A DNA stretch of 64,000 nucleotides from contig OX243822.1 of NCBI GenBank assembly GCA_945859605.1, forward strand, positions 6,225,400-6,289,399. Direction: 5' to 3'. Shown here in pieces: positions 1 through 12,247 of this stretch; within the stretch, counting starts at the first letter, position 1; each line of letters opens with the position of its first letter. The translations under genes were made by a program, and so were the position numbers. Source of the stretch: Lumbricus rubellus (lineage: Eukaryota; Annelida; Clitellata; Crassiclitellata; Lumbricidae). The notes under the pieces were generated by a model. It was not told the DNA's origin. It saw nothing but the letters and a program-made list of their open reading frames with translations, and ran no database searches.

Positions 1-130
1 AGGGAGGGAGGGAGGGAGGGAGGGAGGGAGGGAGGGAGGGAGGGAGGGAGGGAGGGAGGGAGGGAGGGAGGGAGGGAGGGAGGGAGGGAGGGAGGGAGGG
101 AGGAAGGGACGGAGGGAGGGAGGGAGGGAG
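1..130. repeat. (GGGA)n microsatellite
   Basis: An almost pure AGGG tetranucleotide array begins at the window edge, so its true start is outside. It degrades into purine-rich sequence up to about 300. Confidence 0.95.
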
Positions 131-931
131 ATGAAGGAGAGATGAAGGAAAGGGAAGTGTATTAGGGAGAGATTGAGAGGAAGGCTAGAGAGGGAGAGGG
201 GGGATAAAAGGGGAGGGGAGATGTAGGAACTGATGGAAGGATGAAGAGACGGAGGGAGGAATGAAGGGAGGAATGAAGGAGGAATGGATGGATGGATGGA
301 TGGAAGAGTGGAGTGCCCTAAGCCGACACAAACTCAATCAGATAATAGCATTTCGAACGATTACGATATTCCGCCGTTTCGACTTCCCAGTTTTATAGGC
401 TACACGAGCAGCTCCGAAAAAAATACCGGAAAACACATAATATTATAGCCTAGCCATACAAACGGACACAGGGGCACTCACAGACAGACATGGACAGATA
501 TCGAGACAGAGATAGAGAGAGACAAATACAGAGAGGTATAGAGACGGAGACAGAGACCGATAGAGACAGAGAGAGACAGAGAGAGACAGAGACAGACAGA
601 CAGAGACAGACAGACAGACAGAGACGGAGACAGAGACAGACATAGACAGACATAGACAGACAGAAACATAGACATAGACAAAGATGCACACGGTGTAACC
701 ACCCGAACGCACGCACACTTTCGCATGCACACAAAGAAAAACCGTATGCAGACATACTCGCGCATACAGATAGAAGGACGCAGTGAGACAGACACGTGTG
801 TGTAGAAGATCATAAATAGAATGGCAAATAAATGCATGAAGCAGGCGGTTGCTATAGCATTATGAGAATATTATTATACACAGCATACAAAAATATATGC
901 ATATGATTGCTAGATACATCACTCTATAGAC

Positions 932-970
<39 letters not shown>

Positions 971-1375
971 GCAATATGCGCTATATATATATATATATAT
1001 GTATGCCTAACTATATTCACAAAATTGCGCATGACCACTAAAAACTATAAAATATGCTGTAAAAACACTATGGCCTATAATTAATACATAGAAGCTCTAT
1101 GAAAGTGTGGACCTACTATGATGCTACACACAGTACATGCCTTAATAGCAATATGCATGTAAACCAAAGGTCATGGATGTAATTATTACAGTGCTTTCGC
1201 GATAATAAGTAGCCTACCAATTAGCACCAAGGCTTATATATATATAGGCTTTACTATTCCCTATTCATAACTAAGCCTATACATCTATGACATAAATCAA
1301 AATAAGTGCGCATGCATACGTATACATGTACATGTATGTAGGCATATAATAATGACATCTACATTACATGTATGC

Positions 1376-1408
<33 letters not shown>

Positions 1409-1480
1409 ATATATGCACGTAATTATAGGGTACCATTTATATATACATATATATATATATATATTATATATATATATATA
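131..1480. other. Non-coding, low-complexity stretch
   Basis: It holds purine-rich sequence to about 300, GACA/GAGACA repeats at 475-680, and TA-rich runs at 940-1000 and 1378-1480. The ORFs through it are products of the repeats. I see no gene. Confidence 0.7.
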
Positions 1481-3343
1481 CAGGGTGGTCCAAAATAAAC
1501 CGCACAATGATAAATTGATAGTACTTTATTCAGACCAATTCAAATATAACCGTGAAAATTTACAAAAACACAGCAATTATTTTTACTGTAACATTACATG
1601 GATGGATTTCGTTACATAAAATGTTCAATGTGTCCTCCTTGCTGCTCGACCACGCATTGAAGTCGACAACACCATTGATCAATTGTGCGGTCAATGAAAC
1701 GCTGTGACAGCTTGGTTCACTCTGTGACGATTGTTTCTTTCAGCTGATCCACTGTGGTGAAACTTCTACGACGGTAAACCATCTGTTGAAGGCAGTGGCG
1801 TAACAACCATGTAACGATGGTGGACAAAATCCACGGGCCCCCGAGGTTCAAAGGGCCCCCGAGCGTTTAAAAAAATTCACGTAGACTTACTTTTCCAGTT
1901 AGGGCATATAGTTTTAGTCTGAACTATATAGGCTATTAGTGTGTATATGTATATGTATATATATATAATTATGACAGATGCTTCATATGATACTTAATAT
2001 AAGCTTACACATGGTCCTCAGATGCACGTTGGGACTGTAGGCCTATGTGTGGTGTCTGTGTAGAACTTCGTGGGTCGCAGCATGTGTCAGTATTTGACCC
2101 AAAGCAGAAACCAACACTCGCCAGTTGTGCGTGAGGGTGTTGCCTATGTTCACTCTGGTCCTCACTAATGTATGATCACTCAACTCCAGCGTTAAGGAAT
2201 GTGCTTGAAATGATATCTACTAATTAAGTCTCTTCCCTTTTCTCCCTCTCCACTCCCTCTCCCGCTCTGTCTCTGTTGCAGTATGTGTCTTTCACTGTCT
2301 CTTTCACAAGCTAGCTGTGTGGTCTATAAACACTATGTGACATGTGTACCGGTTTACGAACGGCTGTAGGACAGGTTCCAATGCTTCATGTTCATAAAAT
2401 TATAATAGTCGCTTTATTCATTCGCTAATTCCTTTATTCGGTCTAATGATCAATGCAGAGAAAACCAACACAATGATGATTGAAAGCCAATGAGACGCCA
2501 ACATCCAAGGATAATTAAATCATTAAGAAAATTAAACAGTTCATTTAGGGTCGCTATAGGGCCGCTATCTAAGAGGGTTAATAGACGCAGATACATGTAG
2601 CAGCAACGATAAAGATATAGATCTACAAACGAACATTGGCTTCACAAGCAGCCATTTTGTAATGATGATCAAACGAAGCCAAGATAAAAAAAATACATGA
2701 GAGGGTGATACAACCGATTTTCATGAAAGTTAGGAGAGAGTGATTGTGCTTCTCATCATATCTAAAGAAACCATAATTTTTTTACCAAACTAACAAATGC
2801 ATATAAATAGCCTAATTACTAGACCCCATAATTTTTTCTTGCTTTCTCTTGCACTATTAATGTGCCTTGATCTAGGATTTTTGACCATTGTGTTTGATAT
2901 TCTGTTTTGATCTAACTGCAGTTTTAATTAGCCATATTATAAATGTCACTCTTCAGGGTCGTTAATAGGTAGGGGCCCCCGAGCTCCATTGTCCACGGGC
3001 CCCCGGCTAGGTTGTTACGCCATTGGTTGAAGGGCCCCCAAACAGCGTAGTCGACTGGATTCAAGTCCGGGCTGTTTGGGGCCACATGTCAGGCTCAATG
3101 AAAGAAATGTTTCTGAGTTCGTAGATTCCAAATTAGACAACGGTCATTCTCAGTTAAGCGTCCCATGATCACAATCTCTTATAAACAACAACCTCTTTAT
3201 CATAAACTATGATAAACAATGATGAAGTCAATAATGACGTCAGTGAAAAATATAAATAAGTAAGAAAAATGGCATTAAACATTGAATTGTTATACATTAT
3301 ATCAAGAAAACTGTAACTGTGCGGTTTATTTTGGACCACCCTG
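1481..3343 (-). mobile_element. Mariner-like element, interrupted by another transposon
   Basis: Perfect 26-bp terminal inverted repeats start CAGGGTGGTCCAAAATAAAC at 1481 and close at 3343. They are flanked by TA on both sides, the usual IS630/Tc1/mariner target. Read on the - strand just inside the 3' junction of the nested insert, the sequence encodes NSPDLNPVDYAVWG, the third-catalytic-Asp region of mariner transposases. Without the insert only about 630 bp remain, so the copy is internally deleted and not autonomous. Confidence 0.88.
1793..3025. mobile_element. Non-autonomous hAT-type element nested in mariner
   Basis: Ends are CAGTGGCGTAACAACC and its near-perfect inverse (CAATGGCGTAACAACC). 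The 8-bp direct repeat GTTGAAGG lies at 1785-1792 and 3026-3033. GGGCCCCCGAG motifs lie just inside both ends. No transposase ORF in 1.2 kb. The 8-bp duplication and the CAG-start ends are typical of hAT elements. Confidence 0.88.
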
Positions 3344-4516
3344 TATATATAATATAGAGTACCATTTGTATGTATATATATGCATGTATAATGTACTATA
3401 TCATTTATATATAAATATTCTACAGATATAATGTTACGTGCTCATGTTGGTCAAAACATTGTTGTTTTATGTGGTTGGCACTTAGCCTAGTTGTTGACAT
3501 AGGAAGTACATGGACGTCACTCTGCGTTGCTGGGTATGTCTATAGAGACACATGTATCGGAGACATGCATGCAGACTGCAGTTTTGATGGGATCTCATCT
3601 CGTTCGTTTTTTCATATTATGATGATTAGGATTCTGTGCATGGGCGGAGTTTATCAGGGGCTAGGAGGAGCTAAGCCCCCCCCACCCCCAAGAAGGCCCA
3701 GATTCAGATTTTTTACCATGAAAATTATATCTTTTTGCGGTCTTAGCCCCCTAAGAAGGCATTAGGCCCTCCAAGAACGGAGACCAAACTCCGTCCATGA
3801 TTCTGTGAGTGATTGGAATAGAAAGGCAAGTGCATGCACAGAGATGGTTTGCCCTAGCTACCATGGGACTGATGGGAGTCGATCCCCAGATAATAATAAT
3901 TTTAATTACCTTTTGTATAGGAGTGGGAAAAATGCAATGGTCGCGGCAAAAATTATCCGAGAGTTTTAGCCTAAAAGCGCATACAGGAAATCAAGAACAA
4001 GCGTGGTTACTTTCGTGACGGTTTCTAAATGTAGATAACTCGGTTTCACTTCGTGTAGCATCAGTATCATAAAATGATTTAATGCGAAGATATTGGCATA
4101 AACCAAAAAAGAGCAGTTTTAAATAGGTAGGCCTATCCATTTTGAAAGCGTAAAGTGCCCCTATGATTTTCGCCGACGTCCATGACTAGAATGCCCTATA
4201 AATAACACTTTATTTCATGTGAGACATAATAATGTTATACAGTTGGCTCATATAAAGAATACACTTACTTACTAACTCATCTACCATGAGACACCTATTG
4301 ACAGTTTTTGACACTGATCGCATTACACACACCATCGGCTGTCCATACTCTTCTTCGTTGTCGTGGCTTCCAATGTAAACAAATAGCCATTAATCCAAAC
4401 ATGCTGTAACTTTTTTCTCGTTAAGATCTAAATACTAGCAAAATTAAGCTAGGAAAATGGTTCTTGTAAATTACTGTTATTAGTTGCTGATGCTGAAAAT
4501 ATTTAGGTCTTGTAGG
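3344..4516. other. Upstream region of ARL13B
   Basis: Apart from one MITE (3639-3799) no gene or clear promoter motif is recognised. Short ORFs at 3469-3765 and 3809-4018 have no recognisable family and partly fall in the MITE. The transcription start of ARL13B should lie here if exon 1 is right. Confidence 0.5.
3639..3799. mobile_element. 161-bp MITE with perfect 8-bp TSD
   Basis: Ends CATGGGCGGAGTTT and AAACTCCGTCCATG form an inverted repeat. The direct repeat ATTCTGTG is perfect (3631-3638, 3800-3807). No ORF. Confidence 0.88.
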
Positions 4517-7500
4517 ATGGGTAACTGTAGGTCGGATACGGGTGTAACTCACAGCAAAAAGAGCGGGAGCAGGTGATTGTTATATTTCGTACTACTAACA
4601 CCGGTTGATAAATCGTTTCTGATTGCCTCTCTGGTGTGGATGAGTTGTGAAAAAGAAGACATTTGGCGCTACCGAAATGTGTGGTAGAATAAGTAATTAA
4701 ATTAAATGTGTTGTATCTGTGTATGCGTGCTTACACGTCGATACAGGAATGCTGATGAGAGGAGGAACCAGAAAGGCGCTATATAAATGCACAGACACAT
4801 AAAAATTATTATATACAAACAACTCCGCCACTGGTTGATCTCTGCCAGTGCCAGTCCCAAGCCTGGATAAAGGAGGGGGCGACACTAATCATCTTTGATA
4901 CATGGCAGTGTCGTTAAACATGTAACAAGCATTATTATACAAACAGGTACAGTACAGGTTACTACAGACACACATGTAGAAAAATGCATTCATATCGTTT
5001 CGTATGTATTTATGAATGAATATATCTGTTTCATTGACAGGAAAGTCACTTTGGCATTGTTTGGACTCGACAATGCCGGAAAAACAGTTACAGCGAAAGG
5101 ATTTCTTGGTGGTAAGCATTTGAAGAACTTTTTATCATTATAATCACATGCTTGTGTTTTAAGTTTTTACCACCTGTTCAGATTGTTATTCGTTTTTCAT
5201 CTTTTCTGGTGCTCACTTGTAAAAATAAAATAAATTTAATAGTAATAATAATAATAACAATAATAATTTATTTAATGATGTGGTCTTCATTGTGGATGTG
5301 GTTCCGTAGTTCCAGATTTGTGGTAATCTTCGGATAGTGTTTAAGAAAAGACCTAAGGTGTCATATGTACCTCGGGTGAAAAAATTTATAGTTATAACAA
5401 TAAGGGAAAGGGTGAGAATTGCCGAGGAAGCTTCAACCCCCCCCCCAGTCATTTTAGAGCCCCATAGTAAAGTCTGTTTTTCACACCCCAATTCCAAGTG
5501 GATAACGGTCTAACCCCGAGTTATTTTTCCACAATTCTTACACAGTTACACTGATAAGTGGGGCGTGGTGGTGTAGTGGTAGCGTCGTTGCCTTGGAGCC
5601 TGAAGGTTCGAGGTTCGAATCCACCTCGCCGCATAAGGACCTTAGGCAAGTCCTTCCGTCACAATTGCTCAGCGCTTCGGCGTGAAACTCCAATGCAGTG
5701 TTCGCTCTGCATTCTGGAGCGCCTCTGTGTAGATAGAGCTTGAAGGGGCGCTATAACAAGTGCACATACAAACAAAAGAGATAAATTGCATAGCCGAGGT
5801 GGAAGGAAACTGTGCAGCGCATGTGGCGTATAAACTTTGACCTTTGACCTTCACACCGTTCTCTTAAATTGCAGAGGAGGTCGAGACGCCGACCCCCACC
5901 ATCGGCTTCTCGAGCGTCGACTTTCGACACGGAAAGCACGACGTAACGATGTACGACCTTGGAGGCGGACGGAACATCCGCGGAATCTGGAAGAACTATT
6001 TCGCCGAGATTCACGCAGCGATATTCGTCATCGACTCCAGCGCTCCGACGCGATTGGACGAGTGCAGGAAGGCGCTGGTCGACGTCATCAGGGACGAAAT
6101 GATTCAGGGAAAACCTCTGTTGATGTACGTTTGTGATGATTCGGGGAAAAACCATTATGTGATAATTATGTTTTTGATGACTCATGGAAAGCCCGATTGA
6201 TGTACATTTGTTGATGATTCAGGGAAAAACCCATCCTGTGATGTGTTTTTCATGATTCATGGAGAAACCCGCTTGATGTATCATGTATGTTTGCTGATGA
6301 AAGGGAAAAAACCTCTTGCTCTTTGCGTGTCTTTACCAATTCTCAGTGTTTCAAATGTTGAGGACCTGGGTCCTGGAACTTCAACTCTCCTCTTTTAGCC
6401 CCTCTACTGAGTAACTGAGGTTCTGAGAAGTTGTGGGGTCAGGTCATATCTTGACCCATACATCTCCATTGTTTAGTTTGCAATGTTCTAGCAACATTTG
6501 ATGTTGGCCTGTGTTCACATGTATGCATACTTTGGCCCCCCTCGATCCCATGACTTCTATAGCGTAGTTAACATGACGTGCAATGCATCAGAAATGGTCT
6601 TAATCTCTTAATCTAATCTAGATCTTCTTGTTCTGTTGTTGCATGCAGACTGGCCAACAAGCAAGACGTGCATGGAGCAATGGATGAGACGGATATATGT
6701 GATCATCTTCAGTTGGAAGAATTAGTCAACGCTCATAAGACTCCATGTCGTGTGGTATGTATTATATATCAAGGTATCACACTGTGTGGTAGCCTGCACC
6801 ATATCCTGTACATATGTGTACTGCTACTACTGTCCAATGCTAGTACTGCTACTACTGTTTAATGCCAGTACTGCTACTTCAGTCTACTGCTAGCTGTGTT
6901 CTTCTACTACAGTCTACTGCTAGGACTACTACTATTGTTTAACGATAGTACTGCTACTGTTGTCTACAAATAGTACTGCTACTTCAGTCTACTGCTAGTA
7001 CTGCTACTATTGTTTAATGCTAGTACTGCCTCTACGGTCCTCTACTTAGTCTACTAGTATTGCTACTGCTGCTGATGCTATTTCTGCCTACTGCTATTAC
7101 TGCTGCTGATTAAAGTCCTGCCAGGTCAAATATTGCTAATACTAATATCTGCATTTAAATAGCGTTTCATTTTGCTAGTACTGCATTGTTTATTTATTTA
7201 TTTAATTTATTTAATTTATTTATTTATTGCCAAAGAAACAAAACGAACATGAACATGAGTACAAGTATTGGATACAGAACGGTCTCTAAGCAACAGGAAG
7301 CCCGGAAAAAGCTAAGAGCTTATATCAATGTAATTGTAATTTTATCGGTTACGTTGCATTTCGATGCATTTCCAGGAGTCGTGTTCCGCTGCTCTGAAGA
7401 AAGGTCTGAAGAATCCGAAGATGGATGAATCGATTGACGAAGGATTCTGTTGGCTGCTGGAACTCGTCGACGAGAAGTGGAATGTGCTGAGCGAAAGAGT

Positions 7501-10500
7501 GCGGAGAGATATGGAGCGAAAGGCGGAGAAGGACCGGAAGGAAAAGACGGAGCGCGCGGAAAGAGTTCGCAGGAGCAGAGAATTGAGGTCAGAATCAATA
7601 CAGGAATTCATGAATTCATTCATTTATTCGTTAGTTCGTTCATTAATTCATTCCTTTGCTCATTCATAAATTTGTTCATTCATTTATTCATTCACTTTTT
7701 TATTCAGTGTCATTCATTTATTCATTAGTTCGTTCATTCACGACCACCATGGCTCAATCCAGATCATTTGCCTGCATTAGTCCCTGTCTATGGAATGCAC
7801 TTCCACCATCTTTCGCTCTGCCATCCTCTCTGCTTATCTTTCTCTCACCTCAAATGCTGCATTTTCTTTTGGAGTCGACTGCACTGTGAGTGCTTCTAAA
7901 TGGTTTTGCTGAGAGAAGTGCTATATAAATGGTCATATACAATACAATACAATACTAGCTTGAGACATGTTATGTCTTCACGATTCTGACTTGTTGCTCT
8001 ATCCATTGATAAACGGCTGTACGTTAACCCTGTAGCAACCAGCTTCATATGTTTTCACTGCATTTTAGTACATGCCGGTCGTTAAAGGGTTAAATGATGA
8101 TGCTGATTGGTATTGGAAATTAACGACTGTGTGCTTCGTGTGCAGGGAAAAGGAAGAGAAATGCAAAGGTCGTGTGAATGGAGAAGTGGATGGGAAGAGG
8201 GAATTGGATGTGGATAGGGATGCGGAGGGAGATCCGTTTAAACCTATCAAACATCAACTGGAAACATCGCTGGTACCAATACGTTGATGATTGTTATAAT
8301 ATGGTTACTACGGTTATCATGGTTATTATGGTTACTGTGGTTGCTATGGTTACTATGGTTGCTGTGGTTGCTAAGGTTACCATGGTTACTATGCTCGACT
8401 ATCTACTAATTATACCAATAATTTACAATTTAAATTACCGTAACCCTACAATTACAATTTAGATGCAAAAGAAAAAACTTAGAATCAGTGTTGTGGTCGG
8501 GAACCAGTGCAATATCTGACACTCGGTAACCACACAAGTTGTTAGACAGATGAGATAATATTAAGTGTGATATTATATGTGTGATTTTATGTGTGATATA
8601 TGTGTGATTATGATTGTGTGTGATGTAGGTGTGATATATGTGTGACATAGGTGTGGGGATTCTGTTACTGTACAGTTGAAGAATGTAATCTGACCTTCAT
8701 CAAAGGTCACGATCTTAACTCTTTACCGACCGAGGTATGGGGTTAAGATCATAAAGGGTTAAGTTGAATATACTTACAGTAACTTGAGAATTTTACACAG
8801 TGGACATTCAGGAGAGGTAGGGAAGGATTTCTATGGTAGGGAAAACTTATGATAGATGATTGTTATTTTAGGTGGCACCACATTATCCGTATTTTTTTCT
8901 ATAAATGCATTTTTTTATATTTCTGAATGTTGCTGAAGAAGAAGATTGAGGAAAAAAAGAAAAGCCTGTTATGATAGATGATTGTTATGATAGACGACTG
9001 TTATGATAGATGATTATTGTTTTGAATGTTTCTGAAGAAGAAGATTGAAGACAGGAAGAAAACTCGAGATCAAGAGATACGTCGAAATGGAGGACACCAG
9101 GTGACATCAAAGCCACCACATCACGAATCAAAGAGCATGGAGAACATTTCTTGGAAGCCTCCAACAATATCCAAGCACAGCTCAGGCCATGACGAGAGCA
9201 ATACCAAGAGAGGCAGGTCCAATCGAAGATCAGACTCTGAAGAGGAGGAGAAGAACACAGCGAGGTCACGGTCCAGCCGAGGACTGGACCTAGACGACGG
9301 GGATCAGAGACCCTCGGCGCGATCCAGATCCAGCGTCGACAGGGACAGATATTCCCCAAGGTCAAGGCACAGATCGGACGACGAGAACAATGATCCAAGA
9401 CTGAAGTCAACCTCGAAGCACAGGACTGATGACTTTGAGGAGGAGAGGATGGAGATACGGAGGCTGAGGAACGGGTACGAGCCGCTGAAACCAATTTCTC
9501 CGACGAGGATAACCGCGTTGAAGAATGGAAGCGATGAGAGCGTAACGGATGAGGATGAAGTGGACAGGTCTGGATCGTCGGTCTATCCGTCAAGGACATC
9601 GAAAACAAGAACCCTGACGCCTCCAGTGCCACTCCTCAGGGCTGCGGAGGCAGATGGATATCATCAGAAATGGAATGGATACGGCACAGCGGGAAACATG
9701 GCGGCAGTAAACAATGGTATTGATATTTTATTTATATATCATTATTTCATCTATAATTTTATTTATTTATGTAGCATTTCATGTAAATAGCACAAACAGT
9801 ATTAGTATTTTATTTATATTGTATTTAATTGTCTAGGAATTATTTCTTTTATTTTTTTATTATTTAATTTATTTATTTCAAATTGTATTGATATTTTTAT
9901 CTATATTATATTTTGTTATCTATGAATTAGGTTATTTCTTTTATTTTTGTAGAATTTCATTCATGTCCTGCATAAATATGTTATTAATGTTTTATTTACA
10001 TTGTATTTTATTATCTATGAATTATTACTTTTATTTGTTTAGACTTTCATTAATATAATGCATAATTATGGTAATTTAATATTTTTTATAATACATTTTA
10101 TTATCTTTGAATTATTACCTGTATTTTCGTAGTGTTTTCTTTGTATATAGTGCAAATAAATTTTGATGTTATTTACTCGTAGTGGTACCGTGTCGATTTT
10201 ATTTATGCATTTTTCTATGCTTTTCTTGTGGTTGTTCTGGCATTATGCAATAACCTCTCTCGTGAGCTGTCCCTGCTCCATAGTTCACTCTCTGACACAT
10301 TATATGAGCACTTGAAAACTTATTCTTTGCTGTGCTGGAGTGACAGTGGAGTCGGGATCACCTCTGACTAGTTCCTCGAAGAATTGCTATATAAATACTT
10401 TAAAAAATCATCCAGCTTCTAATTTTGGTCTGAAGATTTTCATCCGTCATCCCACTTCGTGGTTTGTTATCAATATTAATCGTTTCCCACAGACAAGAAC

Positions 10501-11706
10501 AAGAAGAAGAAGAAGGCGCGTTTCAACCAGACCGCTCCAGCCTTGGATTCTCCGGAACCGTATTCCAGCTGGCGGAGCACGTATTCCGCGTCACCCAACG
10601 GCCAGCGCTTCCATCCGTCTTCCACTTATCCGGACAGGGCAGAGGTCAGGGCAGAGGTCAGACCAGAGGTCAGGGCAGAGGTCAGGACAATGAGAACTCC
10701 ACTGCTGCAACGACTCGTCGAAACAAAAGGTAAAAGAAACAGACCACGATAAAAAAAACTAATGTTATGTACACTGCATACATTTGTGGGGTGCGGTGGT
10801 GTAGTGGTGGCGTCATTGCCTTGAAGCCAGAATGTTCGAGGTTCGAATCCACCCTCAACTGCGTAAGGACCTTGGGCAAGTCCTTCACTCACAATTGCTC
10901 AGCGCTTCGGCGTGAAACTCCGATGCAGTGTTCGCTCTGCATTCGGGAGCGCCTCTGAGTAGAGAGAGCTTGAAGGGGCGCTATAATAAGTGCACATACA
11001 AACAAACAAATACAAAACAAATTGCACGTTGGCGTAATGATATTTTAGGGATTTTTTTATTCATCTAGTGGAAATTTCTTGCAGATATGCCATTTTCTTC
11101 CAGCCAATGCTAAGAATTGGACACCTGGTGTTCTACTTTTTCTCTCAAGATCACCTTTTCCCACTGCATTGTTGAAACTTGAAAGCTTGTTGAAACCCGG
11201 GGCTTAAAGTGTGGCAGGACGGTCATGGACGGCGTCCTGGCACTCATTTTCAAATCTCTATGCCGTCCTGCCACTTATTTGACCAGCACGCCTGAAAATA
11301 TAAGGGGCATCCTGGCACTTCTTTTGGAAAGGTAAGCAGCGTCCAGGCACTTTTTTTCACACTTTTAGCACTGTTGAAACCTAATAGGGGAGCTACGTCA
11401 ATTTCTGAATGGGGGCATAGCCGGATTTCCCCCCCCCCCTCCGAATCCGCCCATGAACAATACTAATCAAAATTTCTGTGATTTTCTGTAATTCAAGCTG
11501 AAGATGCGGTCGCCTTAAAGCGAAGAACAAAGTTGAGCGACGAGGACGACGATGAGGACATCAGGCCTCGAACGAACACGAGGGACACGTATGCGAATCG
11601 AAGGCCAACTCACTACGTCCAAGCGACGAGAAAACCAAACGGTCACGGTCATCGCTACAACAGCGAAGATGATGATGACGACGACGATGATGATATTATT
11701 GTATGA
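4517..11706 (+). CDS. ARL13B: ARL13B, ciliary ARF-like GTPase, nine exons
   Basis: Exons: 4517-4572, 5041-5111, 5875-6124, 6649-6754, 7376-7587, 8146-8272, about 9038-9716, 10493-10729, 11498-11706. All have GT-AG borders and the phases add up to 648 residues plus a TGA stop. The G domain shows the P-loop GLDNAGKT (residues 27-34), PTIGF switch I, DLGGG (70-74; ARL13B-type Gly where ARFs have Gln) and ANKQD (128-132). A CSAALKKG stretch fits the G5 region. Next come a charged coiled coil (exon 5), a DPFKPI motif (exon 6), an Arg/Ser-rich low-complexity region (exon 7), a Lys-rich KNKKKKKARF stretch (exon 8) and a poly-Asp tail. In other animals ARL13B sits in the ciliary membrane and acts as exchange factor for ARL3. 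The product is longer than the 428-residue human protein, mostly through exon 7. Exon 1 is an inference: a short ATG exon (MGNC start) in the right phase, ending in the Arg that precedes KVTL in vertebrate proteins. The acceptor of exon 7 is weak and could shift by a codon. I did not find an RVxP ciliary-targeting motif. Confidence 0.9.
5408..5543 (+). mobile_element. MITE, GGGTGAGAATTG family
   Basis: It starts GGGTGAGAATTGCCG and ends CACAATTCTTACAC, so the ends are imperfect inverted repeats. The interior (AGAGCCCCATAGTAAAGT) is shared with copies near 41.2, 42.0 and 43.5 kb. No coding capacity. Confidence 0.7.
5559..5778 (+). repeat. tRNA-derived SINE, full-length copy
   Basis: The head carries polymerase III-like boxes: A box TGGTGTAGTGGT near 5569 and B box GGTTCGAATCC near 5612. 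The body is shared with the other copies (AATTGCTCAGCGCTTCGG). The 3' end, TTGAAGGGGCGCTATAAC, resembles LINE tails in this window, and is followed by an ACAAACAAA-type tail. It lies in ARL13B intron 2, in sense orientation. Confidence 0.85.
6800..7110. repeat. Degenerate TACTGCTAC short tandem repeat
   Basis: ARL13B intron 4 holds many imperfect repeats of a TACTGCTACTACTGTCTA-like unit. No exon is evident in it. Confidence 0.6.
7740..7960 (+). mobile_element. 3' end fragment of a CR1/L2-like LINE
   Basis: The sequence is clearly related to the 3' end of the LINE at 20.3-21.5 kb. It encodes MAQSRSFACI and then a degraded LWN segment (one letter off the LINE's LWNGLPP), followed by an AGTGCTATATAAATGG stem-like end and an (ACAAT)n tail. 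Heavily 5' truncated, in ARL13B intron 5. Confidence 0.75.
8285..8400. repeat. GGTTACTAT-type short tandem repeat
   Basis: About a dozen imperfect 9-12 bp units of GGTTACTATGGTT type in ARL13B intron 6. Confidence 0.6.
10200..10405 (+). mobile_element. Possible LINE 3' fragment
   Basis: The stretch ends GAATTGCTATATAAATAC, similar to LINE tails here, and the preceding sequence could be the degraded C-terminus of a reverse-transcriptase ORF. The evidence is weak. Confidence 0.3.
10789..11011 (+). repeat. tRNA-derived SINE, full-length copy
   Basis: Same head, body and tail as the copy at 5.6 kb, including TGGTGTAGTGGT and GGTTCGAATCC boxes. It ends GGGGCGCTATAATAAGTGC plus an ACAAACAAA tail. 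ARL13B intron 8, sense orientation. Confidence 0.85.
11197..11382 (+). mobile_element. 186-bp hAT-type MITE with 8-bp TSD
   Basis: It is flanked by the perfect 8-bp direct repeat GTTGAAAC (11189-11196 and 11383-11390). The body includes GGCTTAAAGTGTGGCAGGAC and a copy lies inverted at 41583-41766. No ORF. ARL13B intron 8, close to the last exon. Confidence 0.85.
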
Positions 11707-11789
11707 ATCTTCCATAGAGAAAAAAATCAGACAATCAACTCAGAGCAATAACAGATCATTTGGTATTGACCGGCTGCCCAGGTTTTTAG

Positions 11790-12247
11790 TTTTAGGGGGC
11801 TGGCCATGTATTACGTGTGCAGGGAGGGGTTCGCCGGATTTAGGGGGTGGGGGAGGGGTGTGGGAGGGGGTCTTGGCAAAATGTGCATACACACAAGAAA
11901 TTTTTCCAAATTTATTAAATCCACATTAGCCTATTTATATTAATAACGCTGTATTATCCAATATGATGGCATTAAATTTTGATTACATTATAATTAAATT
12001 CTGTTAAGATATAAACAGTAAGCCATAACAATTATTTTAAAAAATTTAATGCAGCTAGCAAATGTTTTAAAAAATAGTAAAATAAATGTTTTATAGACGA
12101 CTTTACCTATTTAACTTTCTTAAGGGTGTATACATGTAGAGATGTTTATTTGTATACGTACACATGGGGGGGGGAGGTTCCAAAAAATGTACAAATTGCA
12201 ACAGGGTGGGGGCAAAAAAATACGTAATATATGGCTGGGCCCTTAAC
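11790..12247. mobile_element. DNA transposon remnant with inverted ends
   Basis: The left end, TTAGGGGGCTGGCCATGTAT, and the inverse of the right end, TTAAGGGCCCAGCCATATAT, match over about 25 bp, continuing through TACGT. G-rich motifs (GGGGGAGG) lie inside both ends. No clear target duplication and no ORF. It lies in or just after the ARL13B 3' UTR. Confidence 0.6.

Noticed and set aside
443..837. Overlapping - strand ORFs rich in Ser, Leu, Cys and Val
   Set aside because: They translate the GACA/GAGACA microsatellite in all frames; no gene structure.
5559..5640. tRNA gene at the SINE head
   Set aside because: A and B boxes are present but the sequence recurs with the same non-tRNA body and LINE-like tail; I could not fold a cloverleaf, so it is a SINE head.
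8985..9632. 215-residue - strand ORF
   Set aside because: Antisense of ARL13B exon 7; no family resemblance.
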